Assembly (NCBI GenBank): GCA_020637755.1
Contig: JACKJW010000011.1
Location: 1 to 64,000 of the forward strand
From: Brucellaceae bacterium
GTDB taxonomy: Bacteria; Pseudomonadota; Alphaproteobacteria; Rhizobiales; Rhizobiaceae
Reading direction: 5' to 3'
Length of the DNA: 64,000 bases
The translations under genes and the position numbers were made by a program. The notes below the pieces were generated by a model that worked only from the letters and a program-made list of their open reading frames with translations, had not been told where the DNA came from and did not search any database. The first letter of the stretch is position 1. Each line of letters starts with the position of its first letter. Below, piece after piece: positions 43,190-53,112 of the stretch.

Positions 43190-43203
43190 TTGACTTGCAT
43201 CAA
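43190..43203. promoter_or_regulatory. FNR/FixK-like box
   Basis: TTGACTTGCATCAA (reverse TTGATGCAAGTCAA) matches TTGAT-N4-ATCAA with one mismatch and is the best FNR-type site in the window. It lies about 200 bp upstream of the TrmJ-like gene and just beyond the 3' end of the epoxide hydrolase-like gene, so its target is unclear. Confidence 0.45.
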
Positions 43204-43261
43204 ATGATCACCAAAGAATGCAGCGTCCGGGCTGCGGCAAAATCGCCGGGCGCTTCGCCTG

Positions 43262-44152
43262 TCAGCCGAGAAAGGCGCGGATGGCAGATGCCACCCAATA
43301 CGGCTGTTCATGCAGGATCCAGTGCCCCGCATCCGCCAGTTTCCGGATCGTGAGGTCGGCGGCAAAATCCTCCAGCCCTTCCAGGCAGGCAGGCCGCAGT
43401 GCCGTATCCGCCTCTCCCCAGAGCAGCAGATGCGGCATGGCCACCCGCATGGCCTCGCGCGGCGTAGCCAGAAGCGGCGCCTGCGGGGGTTCCTCCCCGA
43501 TGCCCGGCACGATCACCGGTGACGCGCGATACCAGTTGAGCATGCCGTCAAGCGCACCGGGCTGGCTCCACTGGCCGACATAGCGGGCCTTCATCTCTGC
43601 GGTCAGCCAAGGCGCATGGGAGAAGCCTTCCATCATGCGGATGAGCCGCGCGAAACCGTCGGCCCGCAGCAGCGCCTCGGCATCCCCATCCCTCAGCCGG
43701 TTCATATACTGGCTCGCCGCGCGCTGTTCCGCATCCTCGAAGATCGCGCGCTGGAAGCAGATCGGATGCACGCCGTTCGCGATCATCAGCCGCGCAACCC
43801 GGTCCGGCCTCCGGAACGCCATTGCATAGGCGACGGCCGATCCCCAGTCGTGCCCGAGCACGAAGACCGGACGCTCCGGCGAAACACTGTCAATCAGCGT
43901 AAACATGTCGGCTGTCAGGTGCCGCCCGCGATAGGCATCCGCGCCGCGCGGCTTGAGCGAGCAGTTGAAGCCGCGCTGATCGGGCACCACAAGCCGGAAG
44001 CGATCGGCCAAAAGCGGAATCACCGCCTCGAAAGCCAGCCAGGATTCCGGAAATCCGTGCAGGCACAGCATCACGGGCGCTCCGGCCGGCCCGGCCTCGC
44101 GCCAGTGCAGGGTCCCCTCGGGCAGATCGAGGGTCTTTAACGCTGGTTCCAC
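43262..44152 (-). CDS. alpha/beta hydrolase, epoxide hydrolase-like
   Basis: The 296-residue protein has HGFPES (32-37) supplying the oxyanion hole and the nucleophile aspartate D102 in LGHDWGSAVAYAMA, the pattern of soluble epoxide hydrolases and haloalkane dehalogenases. The catalytic histidine is probably in DAGHWILHEQP near 279. A tyrosine-containing cap lies between. The preferred substrate is an epoxide or related electrophile, not further defined. It faces icd divergently across 158 bp. Confidence 0.92.
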   Translation of the reverse strand: MEPALKTLDLPEGTLHWREAGPAGAPVMLCLHGFPESWLAFEAVIPLLADRFRLVVPDQRGFNCSLKPRGADAYRGRHLTADMFTLIDSVSPERPVFVLGHDWGSAVAYAMAFRRPDRVARLMIANGVHPICFQRAIFEDAEQRAASQYMNRLRDGDAEALLRADGFARLIRMMEGFSHAPWLTAEMKARYVGQWSQPGALDGMLNWYRASPVIVPGIGEEPPQAPLLATPREAMRVAMPHLLLWGEADTALRPACLEGLEDFAADLTIRKLADAGHWILHEQPYWVASAIRAFLG

Positions 44153-44310
44153 AACAACTCCTCCCGCTTCTCTCTGTTTGGCAACGCTAATTTCATATGC
44201 GCCAAGAGCATGACTTTGCCTCGACCGGCGAGGGTGCTATAGGGGCCGTACCTTAGTACAAACAGGCCTGTCGCGGGCGTGCCCGCACTCCCAAAACACG
44301 AGGAAATCCC

Positions 44311-45522
44311 ATGGCGAAGATCAAGGTGGCCAACCCTGTCGTCGAGCTCGACGGCGATGAAATGACCCGGATCATCTGGCAGTTCATCAAGGACAAGCTG
44401 ATCCACCCCTACCTGGACATCGATCTTCACTATTATGACCTCTCGGTCGAGAAGCGCGACGAGACCAACGACCAGATCACCATCGACGCAGCCAACGCCA
44501 TCAAGAAATACGGCGTCGGCGTGAAATGCGCCACCATCACGCCCGATGAAGCCCGCGTTGAGGAATTCGGCCTGAAGGAAATGTGGAAGTCGCCCAACGG
44601 CACCATCCGCAACATCCTGGGCGGCGTGATCTTCCGCGAGCCGATCATCGCCAAGAACGTGCCCCGCCTCGTTCCGGGCTGGACCAAGCCGGTCGTGGTC
44701 GGCCGCCATGCCTTCGGTGACCAGTACAAGGCCACCGACTTCCTCTATCCCGGCAAGGGCACGCTGACGATCAAGTTCGTCGGCGAGGACGGCACGGTGA
44801 TCGAAAAGGAAGTGTTCAAGGCCCCCGGCGCCGGTGTCGCCATGGCCATGTACAACCTCGACGAATCGATCCGCGATTTCGCCCGCGCCTCGATGAACTA
44901 CGGCCTGCTGCGCAAGTACCCGGTCTACCTGTCCACCAAGAACACGATCCTCAAATACTACGACGGCCGCTTCAAGGACATCTTCCAGGAGGTCTACGAG
45001 GCCGAGTTCGAGGCCAAGTTCAAGGAAGCCAAGATCTGGTACGAACACCGCCTGATCGACGACATGGTGGCCTCCTCGCTGAAGTGGTCCGGCGGCTATG
45101 TCTGGGCGTGCAAGAACTATGACGGCGACGTGCAGTCCGACACCGTCGCGCAGGGCTATGGCTCGCTTGGCCTGATGACCTCGGTGCTGATGACGCCGGA
45201 CGGCCAGACCGTGGAAGCCGAAGCTGCCCACGGCACGGTGACCCGCCACTACCGCCAGCACCAGAAGGGCGAGGAAACCTCGACCAACTCGATCGCCTCG
45301 ATCTTCGCCTGGACCCGTGGCCTCGCCCACCGCGCCAAGCTCGACAACAATGCCGAGCTGGCCCGCTTCGCCGACACGTTGGAGAAGGTCTGCGTCAACA
45401 CCGTTGAATCGGGCTACATGACGAAGGACCTGGCGCTGCTGATCGGTCCCGACCAGCCCTGGCTGTCGACCACCGGCTTCCTCGACAAGATCGACGAGAA
45501 CCTGCAGAAGGCCATGGGCTGA
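44311..45522 (+). CDS. icd: isocitrate dehydrogenase (NADP+)
   Basis: The 403-residue TCA-cycle enzyme oxidises isocitrate to 2-oxoglutarate. It is the dimeric, eukaryote-like (type II) form: NPVVELDGDEMTRIIW at the start, KSPNGTIRNILGG with the substrate serine near 95, GRHAFGDQYKATDF near 131 and the metal site DDMVASSLKWSGGYVWACKNYDGDVQSD near 250-280. It ends with LDKIDENLQKAMG. A strong terminator follows. Confidence 0.98.
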   Translation: MAKIKVANPVVELDGDEMTRIIWQFIKDKLIHPYLDIDLHYYDLSVEKRDETNDQITIDAANAIKKYGVGVKCATITPDEARVEEFGLKEMWKSPNGTIRNILGGVIFREPIIAKNVPRLVPGWTKPVVVGRHAFGDQYKATDFLYPGKGTLTIKFVGEDGTVIEKEVFKAPGAGVAMAMYNLDESIRDFARASMNYGLLRKYPVYLSTKNTILKYYDGRFKDIFQEVYEAEFEAKFKEAKIWYEHRLIDDMVASSLKWSGGYVWACKNYDGDVQSDTVAQGYGSLGLMTSVLMTPDGQTVEAEAAHGTVTRHYRQHQKGEETSTNSIASIFAWTRGLAHRAKLDNNAELARFADTLEKVCVNTVESGYMTKDLALLIGPDQPWLSTTGFLDKIDENLQKAMG

Positions 45523-45549
45523 CCGCCCTTCAACCTGCAAAGAGTTACA

Positions 45550-45579
45550 GGCCCGCCTCCCCGGCGGGCCTTCTTTTTT
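45550..45579 (+). terminator. rho-independent terminator of icd
   Basis: GGCCCGCC and GGCGGGCC form an 8-bp stem with TCCCC loop (45550-45570), followed by TTCTTTTTTA. It lies 28 bp after the icd stop. Confidence 0.88.
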
Positions 45580-45879
45580 ACCTAGAGGAAGGTAAGTGCG
45601 GGCAAATGGGGAAAAACTTAAAATTGTTGAGAGAATGCTGGAATTTATTAGAAAATCATTGTTTACCTAGATTTGCGCAGTCCGGTTACCGCACACACAA
45701 ACCAGCCTGCGAAGTGCCGCCGCAGCCACCGCCCCCGGTCTGCGGCGGTGCGCATTTTGGGGCCCTGCAACGCCTTGCAACCACGCTTGTGCCGCACATT
45801 TCCAAGTATTGTACGTCGTCCAACGAAAATGGCCCCGCCAGGGGCGAGGCCATCAAATCACACATGCCGGAAAAGCGAA
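45580..45879. other. intergenic region between convergent icd and alaS, with an AT-rich patch
   Basis: Two copies of TTTACCTAGA (45577-45586 and 45662-45671) flank an AT-rich stretch of about 75 bp, very different in composition from its surroundings. Further on, CCGCCGCAG and CTGCGGCGG form a perfect inverted repeat (about 45718-45749). An open frame from 45606 lacks a ribosome site and turns proline/arginine rich, so no gene is called. Confidence 0.5.
45825..45852 (-). terminator. terminator of alaS
   Basis: On the minus strand GGCCTCGCC pairs with GGCGGGGCC (one mismatch) and is followed by ATTTTCG. It lies 28 bp beyond the alaS stop. Confidence 0.65.
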
Positions 45880-48537
45880 TCAGCCCAGCGCAGCCCTCAC
45901 GGCGTCCAGCGCGGCGTTACCCGCCGAGCCGTCCGGCCCACCCGCTTGTGCCATGTCCGGGCGCCCGCCGCCGCCCTTGCCGCCCAGCGCCTCGGATGCC
46001 TTGCGCACGAGATCGACCGCGCTGAAGCGTGCCGTCAGGTCATCGGTCACCGCGACCACGACGCTGGCCTTGCCGTCCTCGCCGACGCCGACAAAGGTGA
46101 CCACGCCGGAGCCGAGCGACTGCTTGCCCTCATCGGCCATCGGCTTCAGGTCTTTCGGCGCGACACCTTCGACCACGCGGCCAAGGAATTTGACGCCGTT
46201 GATCTCTTCGGCGCCGCCCTCTGTTCCAGATCCGCCGCCGCCCAGCGCCACCTTGCGGCGCAACTCTGCCACTTCGCGCTCCAGCTTCTTGCGCTCGTCG
46301 AGAATCGCGTCGAGACGTGCCACCGCATCGGCGGGCGCGACCTTCATTGCAGCCGCCATGTCCTTCACGCGGCGGTCCTGCTCGTCGAGGTAGCGCCGTG
46401 CGTCCTCGCCCGTCAGCGCCTCGATTCGACGCACGCCCGAGGCCACAGCCCCTTCCGTCAGCACCCGCACAAGGCCGATGTCGCCTGTCGCGCGCACATG
46501 GGTGCCGCCGCACAGTTCCGTCGAATAGGCCCTGCCCGCCTTGCCGCCACGCAGCGCCGTGCCCATGGAGACCACGCGCACCTCATCGCCGTATTTCTCG
46601 CCGAACAGTGCCATCGCGCCTTCGGCGATCGCATCGTCTACCGCCATCAGCCTGGTTGTCACCGGTGCGTTCTGCACCACGATTTCGTTGGCGATGGTCT
46701 CGATCTCCGCCAGCTCGTCCGCCGAGATCGGCTTGGGATGCGAAAAGTCGAAGCGCAGCCGGTCGGGCGCAACCAGAGATCCCTTCTGCGCCACATGGGT
46801 GCCCAGCACCTCGCGCAAGGCTTCATGGACCAGATGCGTCGCCGAATGGTTGGAGCGCAGCCGCGTCCGGCGGCCATGGTCGACCGCCAGTTCCACCGGC
46901 GCGCCGGTCTTCGCAATACCCTTGCGCACCGTGCCGGAATGGACGAACAGCCCGTCGGCCTTCTTCTGCGTATTGGCGATTTCGATGACAAGCCCGTCAC
47001 CCGAAATCATGCCCGTATCGCCCATCTGGCCACCCGATTCGCCATAGAACGGAGTCTGGTTCACGACCACCGAAACCGCATCCCCGGCTGAGGCCGAAGC
47101 AACCTCCTTGCCATCGGCCACCAGCGCCTGGATGACGCCTTCCGCACTTTCCGTGTCGTATCCCAGGAACTCGGTCGCGCCGAGCCTTTCGCGCAGGCCG
47201 AACCAGATCGTTTCGGTGGCGGCCTCGCCGGATCCGGCCCAATTGGCCCGCGCTTCGGCCTTCTGGCGCTCCATGGCTGCGTTGAACCCGTCCGTATCGA
47301 CCGCAATGTCGCGCTGGCGCAGCGCATCCTGCGTCAGGTCGAGCGGGAAGCCATAGGTGTCATAGAGCTTGAAGGCGGTCTCGCCGTCGAGCTTGCCGCC
47401 GGCTGTCAGATCGGTCGTCGCCTCATCGAGAAGCGTCAGGCCGCGCGCCAGCGTTTTGCGGAAACGCGTTTCCTCCAGCTTCAGCGTCTCGGTGATGAGC
47501 GCCTGCCCGCGCACCAGTTCCGGATAGGCCTGGCCCATTTCGCGCACCAGCGCGGGAACGAGGCGCCACATCAACGGCTCGGACGCCCCGAGCAACTGCG
47601 CGTGGCGCATGGCACGGCGCATGATGCGGCGCAGCACATAGCCACGGCCTTCGTTCGACGGCAGCACGCCGTCAGCGATGAGGAAGGACGACGCGCGCAG
47701 ATGGTCCGCGATCACACGATGGCTCGCCCGGTTCTTGCCCTCCGCCGGGACACCGGTCGCCTCGACAGAAGCGCGGATCAGCGCCTTGAACAGGTCGATG
47801 TCGTAATTGTCATGCTCGCCCTGCAATACCGCGGCAATACGCTCCAGCCCCATGCCGGTATCGATGGAGGGACGCGGCAGATCGATGCGCTCCTCCTTCG
47901 TCACCTGCTCGTACTGCATGAAGACGAGATTCCAGATCTCGATGAAGCGGTCACCGTCCTCGTCCGGACTGCCGGGCGGGCCGCCGGGGATGCCGTCGCC
48001 GTGGTCATAGAAGATTTCCGAGCACGGTCCGCAGGGACCGGTATCCCCCATCGCCCAGAAATTGTCCGAGGTCGCGATGCGGATGATCCGGTCGTCGGAA
48101 AGCCCGGCGATCTTCTTCCAATGGTCCGCCGCTTCGTCATCGGTGTGGTAGACCGTGACCAGCAGCCGGTCACTGGCAAGGCCGAACTCCTTGGTGATCA
48201 GCGTCCAGGCATGGAAGATCGCCTCTTCCTTGAAATAGTCGCCGAAGGAAAAATTGCCGAGCATCTCGAAGAAGGTGTGGTGACGCGCCGTGTAACCCAC
48301 ATTGTCGAGGTCATTGTGCTTGCCGCCCGCGCGCACGCATTTCTGCGATGTCGCCGCACGGCTGTAGGGGCGCTTTTCAAGCCCGGTGAAGACGTTCTTG
48401 AACTGCACCATGCCGGCATTGGTGAACATCAGCGTGGGATCGTTGCGCGGAACGAGCGGGCTCGACTCGACGGCCTGGTGCCCATTGCGGGAAAAATAGT
48501 CGAGAAAGGCCGACCGGATCTCGTTGACGCCACTCAT
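45880..48537 (-). CDS. alaS: alanine--tRNA ligase
   Basis: The 885-residue class II synthetase charges tRNA-Ala. Motif 1 is near the N-terminus (NEIRSAFLDYFSRNGH, DPTLMFTNAGMVQFKNVFTG). The editing domain has HSATHLVHEALREVLGTHVAQKGS (the HxxxH metal pair, about residue 570) and CGGTHVRATGDIG (about 675). The C-terminal DHHA1/C-Ala domain ends GGRPDMAQAGG. Length is normal. The recA-alaS neighbourhood is conserved in Alphaproteobacteria. Confidence 0.98.
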   Translation of the reverse strand: MSGVNEIRSAFLDYFSRNGHQAVESSPLVPRNDPTLMFTNAGMVQFKNVFTGLEKRPYSRAATSQKCVRAGGKHNDLDNVGYTARHHTFFEMLGNFSFGDYFKEEAIFHAWTLITKEFGLASDRLLVTVYHTDDEAADHWKKIAGLSDDRIIRIATSDNFWAMGDTGPCGPCSEIFYDHGDGIPGGPPGSPDEDGDRFIEIWNLVFMQYEQVTKEERIDLPRPSIDTGMGLERIAAVLQGEHDNYDIDLFKALIRASVEATGVPAEGKNRASHRVIADHLRASSFLIADGVLPSNEGRGYVLRRIMRRAMRHAQLLGASEPLMWRLVPALVREMGQAYPELVRGQALITETLKLEETRFRKTLARGLTLLDEATTDLTAGGKLDGETAFKLYDTYGFPLDLTQDALRQRDIAVDTDGFNAAMERQKAEARANWAGSGEAATETIWFGLRERLGATEFLGYDTESAEGVIQALVADGKEVASASAGDAVSVVVNQTPFYGESGGQMGDTGMISGDGLVIEIANTQKKADGLFVHSGTVRKGIAKTGAPVELAVDHGRRTRLRSNHSATHLVHEALREVLGTHVAQKGSLVAPDRLRFDFSHPKPISADELAEIETIANEIVVQNAPVTTRLMAVDDAIAEGAMALFGEKYGDEVRVVSMGTALRGGKAGRAYSTELCGGTHVRATGDIGLVRVLTEGAVASGVRRIEALTGEDARRYLDEQDRRVKDMAAAMKVAPADAVARLDAILDERKKLEREVAELRRKVALGGGGSGTEGGAEEINGVKFLGRVVEGVAPKDLKPMADEGKQSLGSGVVTFVGVGEDGKASVVVAVTDDLTARFSAVDLVRKASEALGGKGGGGRPDMAQAGGPDGSAGNAALDAVRAALG

Positions 48538-48574
48538 GCTGGATGTCCCATGGAATTCTCATGGCCCTTGCGGG

Positions 48575-48597
48575 CAAAAACCCCGCGGGTGCGGGGC
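48575..48597 (-). terminator. second hairpin with T-tract downstream of recA
   Basis: On the minus strand GCCCCGC / GCGGGG form a stem with an ACCC loop, followed by TTTTT. It is about 180 bp beyond recA and 40 bp upstream of alaS, so it could be a backup terminator or an attenuator for alaS. Confidence 0.55.
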
Positions 48598-48700
48598 CAG
48601 TCCGTTGCCTTTTAGCCGCCTGGCCGGGACCTGTCCAGAATCCCTTGACCTCCCGGAACAGCGCACCCATGCAGCGGGCAGGCTCCCGCCCGCACGCGCG

Positions 48701-48735
48701 AAAATGCCGCCGGTTGCAGACACGCAACCGGCGGC
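48701..48735 (-). terminator. terminator of recA
   Basis: GCCGCCGGTTGC and GCAACCGGCGGC form a perfect 12-bp stem with a 6-base loop, followed on the minus strand by ATTTTCG. It lies 40 bp beyond the recA stop. Confidence 0.8.
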
Positions 48736-48774
48736 ACCGATAGTCGGCCTGGATTGCGCGCCCCGCGCCACACC

Positions 48775-49863
<1,089 letters not shown>

Positions 49864-49920
49864 GATACATCACCTCTTTCCCGACATGGAACCCCGGACA
49901 CCGCAATGCCCATGAATTAT

Positions 49921-49935
49921 GTACCGCATTTGTTC
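49921..49935. promoter_or_regulatory. LexA-like SOS box in the recA promoter
   Basis: GTACCGCATTTGTTC fits the alphaproteobacterial LexA pattern GTTC-N7-GTTC with one mismatch in the left half. It lies 58 bp before the recA start in an AT-rich stretch. A further direct repeat of TTTGTTCTCAT (49929-49939 and 49983-49993) is present nearby, the second copy followed by another GTTC at 6-bp spacing. Confidence 0.45.
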
Positions 49936-50105
49936 TCATTTTTCAAGTAGCATAACACCATGTTTTATCTGCATATTCATTTTTTGTTCTCATCCGTTCC
50001 TATCCGGATATATCCCCTGCCCTTCGGCTGCCCGGCCACGCCTGTTGCGTGCGCGGCGGCAGAATCGCCGTGGCGCGGGCCGCGTGCGCGCGCTAACAAG
50101 GCGGC

Positions 50106-51038
50106 ATGAGCAAATCCCTTGCCCTGCTTGCCGTCGGCGGCGCGCATCCCGACAGGCGCGGCCAGGTCGCCGGTGCCTATGTGCCCGGCGCCTCCAATCC
50201 GGGCTCCATGCGTGAAAGCATCGGCGGCGGCGTCTTCAATGCCGCGCGCGTGGCCGCCGCTTCCGGCCTGCAGGTCAGCCTCGTTTCGGTGCGCGGCGGT
50301 GATGCGTCCGGCGCCATGGTGGAAGCTGCCATTGCCGGGGCCGGGCTGGCCGATCTCTCCCCCACCTTTCTCGACAGGCGCACGCCGAGCTACACCTCGC
50401 TTCTGGATCGCTCCGGCGAGCAGATCGCCGGGCTCGCCGACATGGCACTTTATGATGTGGCCTTCGCGCGCATCCTGCGCCGCAAGCCCGTGCGGGCAGC
50501 ACTCGCCGCCGCAGATGCCGTGCTCTGTGATGCCAATCCCTCCAGCGAAGCTCTCGAAGCGCTTGCTGTGGCCGCGGGCGGCAAGCCGCTCCATGCCATC
50601 GCCGTATCCCCGGCCAAGGTGGTGCGTCTGGCGCCGCTCCTGCCGCAGCTTGCCTGCCTGTTCATGAACCGGGCCGAAGCCGTGGCGCTGGCCGCCGCCG
50701 TCACGTCCAAGGGCCCGGCCAATCCGCTTGATGCGGTGGCCGGAGCAGGCTTGCGCGCCGCCGTCATCACCGGCGGCGCCGGTCCGCTGGCCGTGCTGCA
50801 GAACGGGCGGCAAACCACGCTGCTGCCGCCACAAGCAGAGGCCCTGCGCGATGTCACCGGCGCAGGTGACGCACTGGCCGGTGCGACGGTCGCCGCGTTG
50901 ATGGCCGGAGCGGACCTGCGGGAGGCGCTGCTGCACGGCATGGCGGCGGCCGCAGCCACGGTGGAAACCCGCGACAGCATCGCCAGCCCTGATCGCATGA
51001 CCCGTTACCTTGACGAAGCCCGGAGGCTGAACCCGTGA
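50106..51038 (+). CDS. psuK: PfkB family carbohydrate kinase, probable pseudouridine kinase
   Basis: The 310-residue ribokinase-fold protein has the PfkB signature 2 DVTGAGDALAGATVAAL near residue 250 with the catalytic aspartate, and a GGGVFNAARVAAASG glycine motif near 40 (signature 1-like). As it overlaps psuG by four bases (GTGA), the substrate is most likely pseudouridine, phosphorylated at the 5' position before PsuG cleaves it. Alternative: a kinase for another nucleoside. Confidence 0.85.
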   Translation: MSKSLALLAVGGAHPDRRGQVAGAYVPGASNPGSMRESIGGGVFNAARVAAASGLQVSLVSVRGGDASGAMVEAAIAGAGLADLSPTFLDRRTPSYTSLLDRSGEQIAGLADMALYDVAFARILRRKPVRAALAAADAVLCDANPSSEALEALAVAAGGKPLHAIAVSPAKVVRLAPLLPQLACLFMNRAEAVALAAAVTSKGPANPLDAVAGAGLRAAVITGGAGPLAVLQNGRQTTLLPPQAEALRDVTGAGDALAGATVAALMAGADLREALLHGMAAAAATVETRDSIASPDRMTRYLDEARRLNP

Positions 51039-51967
51039 CATCTTCAGGCCTAACCGCGGCATTGCCGCTCGATATCGAACCTGGACTTGCCAGCGCACTG
51101 AAGGCCGGACGGCCCGTGGTGGCGCTGGAATCCACCATCATCACCCATGGCATGCCCTGGCCCGACAATGCCGCCATGGCACAAACTGTCGAGCAGGTGG
51201 TGCGCGAGGGCGGCGCCGTGCCTGCCACCATTGCCGTCATCGAGGGCCGCCTGAAGATCGGCCTCACCGCCGGGGAACGCGAAACTCTGGCGCGCGAAAC
51301 AGGCGCGATGAAACTGTCGCGCGCCGATCTCGCCTTCGCGCTGTCGCAGGGGCGCACCGGCGGCACCACCGTGGCCGCCACCATGATTGCAGCCCACTTG
51401 GCCGGCATCGGCGTCTTCGCCACCGGCGGCATCGGCGGCGTCCACAAGGGTGCCGAGACCAGTTTCGACGTTTCCGCCGACCTGCCCGAACTGGCCGCCA
51501 CGCCCGTCATCGTTGTCTCGGCCGGTGCCAAGGCCATTCTTGACATTCCCAAAACGCTGGAAGTGCTGGAAACCCAGGGCGTTCCCGTCATCGGTTATGG
51601 CACGGACGTCATGCCCGCCTTCTGGTCACGCAGCTCCGTCCACGCCGCGCCGCTCAGGCTCGACACAGCCGCCGCCATCGCAGATTTCCAGCGCATGCGG
51701 ACCGCTCTAGGCATCTCCGGCGGCATGCTGGTGGCCAATCCGGCGCCGCAGGCCGACGAGATCCCGGCCGATGAAATGGCCGGTTACATCACCACTGCGC
51801 AGGCCGATGCCGATGCCGCAGGCGTGTCCGGCAAGGCGGTCACGCCCTTTCTCCTGGCGCGCATTGTGGAACTGACCGGCGGCCGCAGCCTGCAAACCAA
51901 CATCGCGCTGGTCAAGAACAATGCCCGGCTGGCTGCCGAAATCGCCGTGGCGCTGGCGAAAGGCTGA
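51035..51967 (+). CDS. psuG: pseudouridine-5'-phosphate glycosidase
   Basis: The 310-residue lyase splits the C-C bond of pseudouridine 5'-phosphate into uracil and ribose 5-phosphate. VALESTIITHGMPWP near residue 30, GRTGGTTVAATMIAAHLAGI and ATGGIGGVHKGAETSFDVSADL near 130 are the family's conserved blocks, and KNNARLAAEIA closes the protein. It starts with GTG overlapping the psuK stop, so the two are translated together. Confidence 0.95.
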   Translation: MTSSGLTAALPLDIEPGLASALKAGRPVVALESTIITHGMPWPDNAAMAQTVEQVVREGGAVPATIAVIEGRLKIGLTAGERETLARETGAMKLSRADLAFALSQGRTGGTTVAATMIAAHLAGIGVFATGGIGGVHKGAETSFDVSADLPELAATPVIVVSAGAKAILDIPKTLEVLETQGVPVIGYGTDVMPAFWSRSSVHAAPLRLDTAAAIADFQRMRTALGISGGMLVANPAPQADEIPADEMAGYITTAQADADAAGVSGKAVTPFLLARIVELTGGRSLQTNIALVKNNARLAAEIAVALAKG

Positions 51968-51982
51968 CCGTTCCGGCGCCGG

Positions 51983-52897
51983 TCAGGACAGGATGCGCCG
52001 TCCACCGGCGGCTTCGCCCGCCTGCCGCACGATCGTGGCAATCTGCATCAGCTGCTTGGCGAGCGGGCTGGTCCGGCGCCAGATCATGCCGATGGTGCGC
52101 GACGGTTCCGGGCTGTTGAAGCGCGATACGGCGACATCGGCGGAGCGCGTTTCCACGCCAAGCGCCATTTCGGGAATCAGCGTCACGCCGATGCCCGCCC
52201 CCACCATCTGCACCAGCGTTGAAAGTGAGCTTCCGTCCAGCAACTCGCGCGGCGCGGAAGCCTGAAGGTTGCAGAAGGAAAGCGCCTGGTCACGAAAGCA
52301 ATGGCCCTCTTCCAGCAGCAACAGGCGCATTTCGCGCAAGCCCTCGCGGTCCGGCACCGGCTTTCCCTCATCCTCGGCCGGGCGCACCAGCACGAAACGC
52401 TCGCTGAACAGCGGCACCTCGGCCAGCGACGGTTCGGAGACCGGCAGCGCCACAATCGCCGTGTCAAGCCGCCCCTCTGCCAGTTCGGCCACGAGGCGCG
52501 AGGTCAGCGTCTCGCGCACATGGATGTCCAGCCCGTCATGCAGCCGGTTGATCTCGCCGATGATGCCGGGCAGCAGGTAGGGCGCGATGGTGGGAATGAC
52601 GCCGATGCGCAGCCGTCCCGCCAGCCGGTCGCGCGAGGCACGCGCCATGTCTTCCAGCTCGTCGGCGGAGCGCAGGATGGCGCGCACCCGGTCCGCCACC
52701 TCTTCGCCAAAGCCGGTCAGCCGCACCTGCCGCGCGCCCCGCTCGAACAGGCTGGTGCCCAACGTCTCCTCCATTTCCTTGATCTGCATGGACAGCGCAG
52801 GCTGCGAAATCGCGCAGGCATCCGCCGCCCTGCCGAAATGGCCGTGGCGGGCCAGCGCCTCGAAATAGCGCATCTGTTTGAGGGTCAATGTCGTCAT
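51983..52897 (-). CDS. oxyR: hydrogen peroxide-inducible regulator OxyR (LysR family)
   Basis: The 304-residue protein has the LysR winged helix (LKQMRYFEALARHGHFGRAADACAISQPALSMQIKEME) and a sensor domain with the paired cysteines C200 and C209 in EEGHCFRDQALSFCN, which form the regulatory disulphide upon peroxide exposure. It is divergent from katG across 215 bp. It should activate katG and repress itself. Confidence 0.95.
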   Translation of the reverse strand: MTTLTLKQMRYFEALARHGHFGRAADACAISQPALSMQIKEMEETLGTSLFERGARQVRLTGFGEEVADRVRAILRSADELEDMARASRDRLAGRLRIGVIPTIAPYLLPGIIGEINRLHDGLDIHVRETLTSRLVAELAEGRLDTAIVALPVSEPSLAEVPLFSERFVLVRPAEDEGKPVPDREGLREMRLLLLEEGHCFRDQALSFCNLQASAPRELLDGSSLSTLVQMVGAGIGVTLIPEMALGVETRSADVAVSRFNSPEPSRTIGMIWRRTSPLAKQLMQIATIVRQAGEAAGGRRILS

Positions 52898-53112
52898 AAG
52901 GTGAACTTATCAGAACAATCAGAAAATACCATTTAGAATAATGATAATCGGTTGCTAGTCTCTCTCCACAAGAACGCGAAAAGCCTCGTCCCCGATTTCC
53001 GGGCGGGGCTTCATGGCAGTGTCATGGGGGATGATGGCTCGGCCTGCTGGCCGGCCTGCCGAACACTGCGCGGAACGAAAAGAGTATTGAACGCTTCTGG
53101 AAGGAGAATGAC

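Noticed and set aside
44137..45540. Antisense open frame (467 codons) opposite icd
   Set aside because: Shadow of icd with no family match.
45606..46025. 139-codon open frame between icd and alaS
   Set aside because: No ribosome site, proline/arginine-rich later part and overlap with the 3' end of alaS.
48538..48774. T-box or attenuator upstream of alaS
   Set aside because: Hairpins are present, but they fit terminators of recA; no T-box specifier arrangement was seen.
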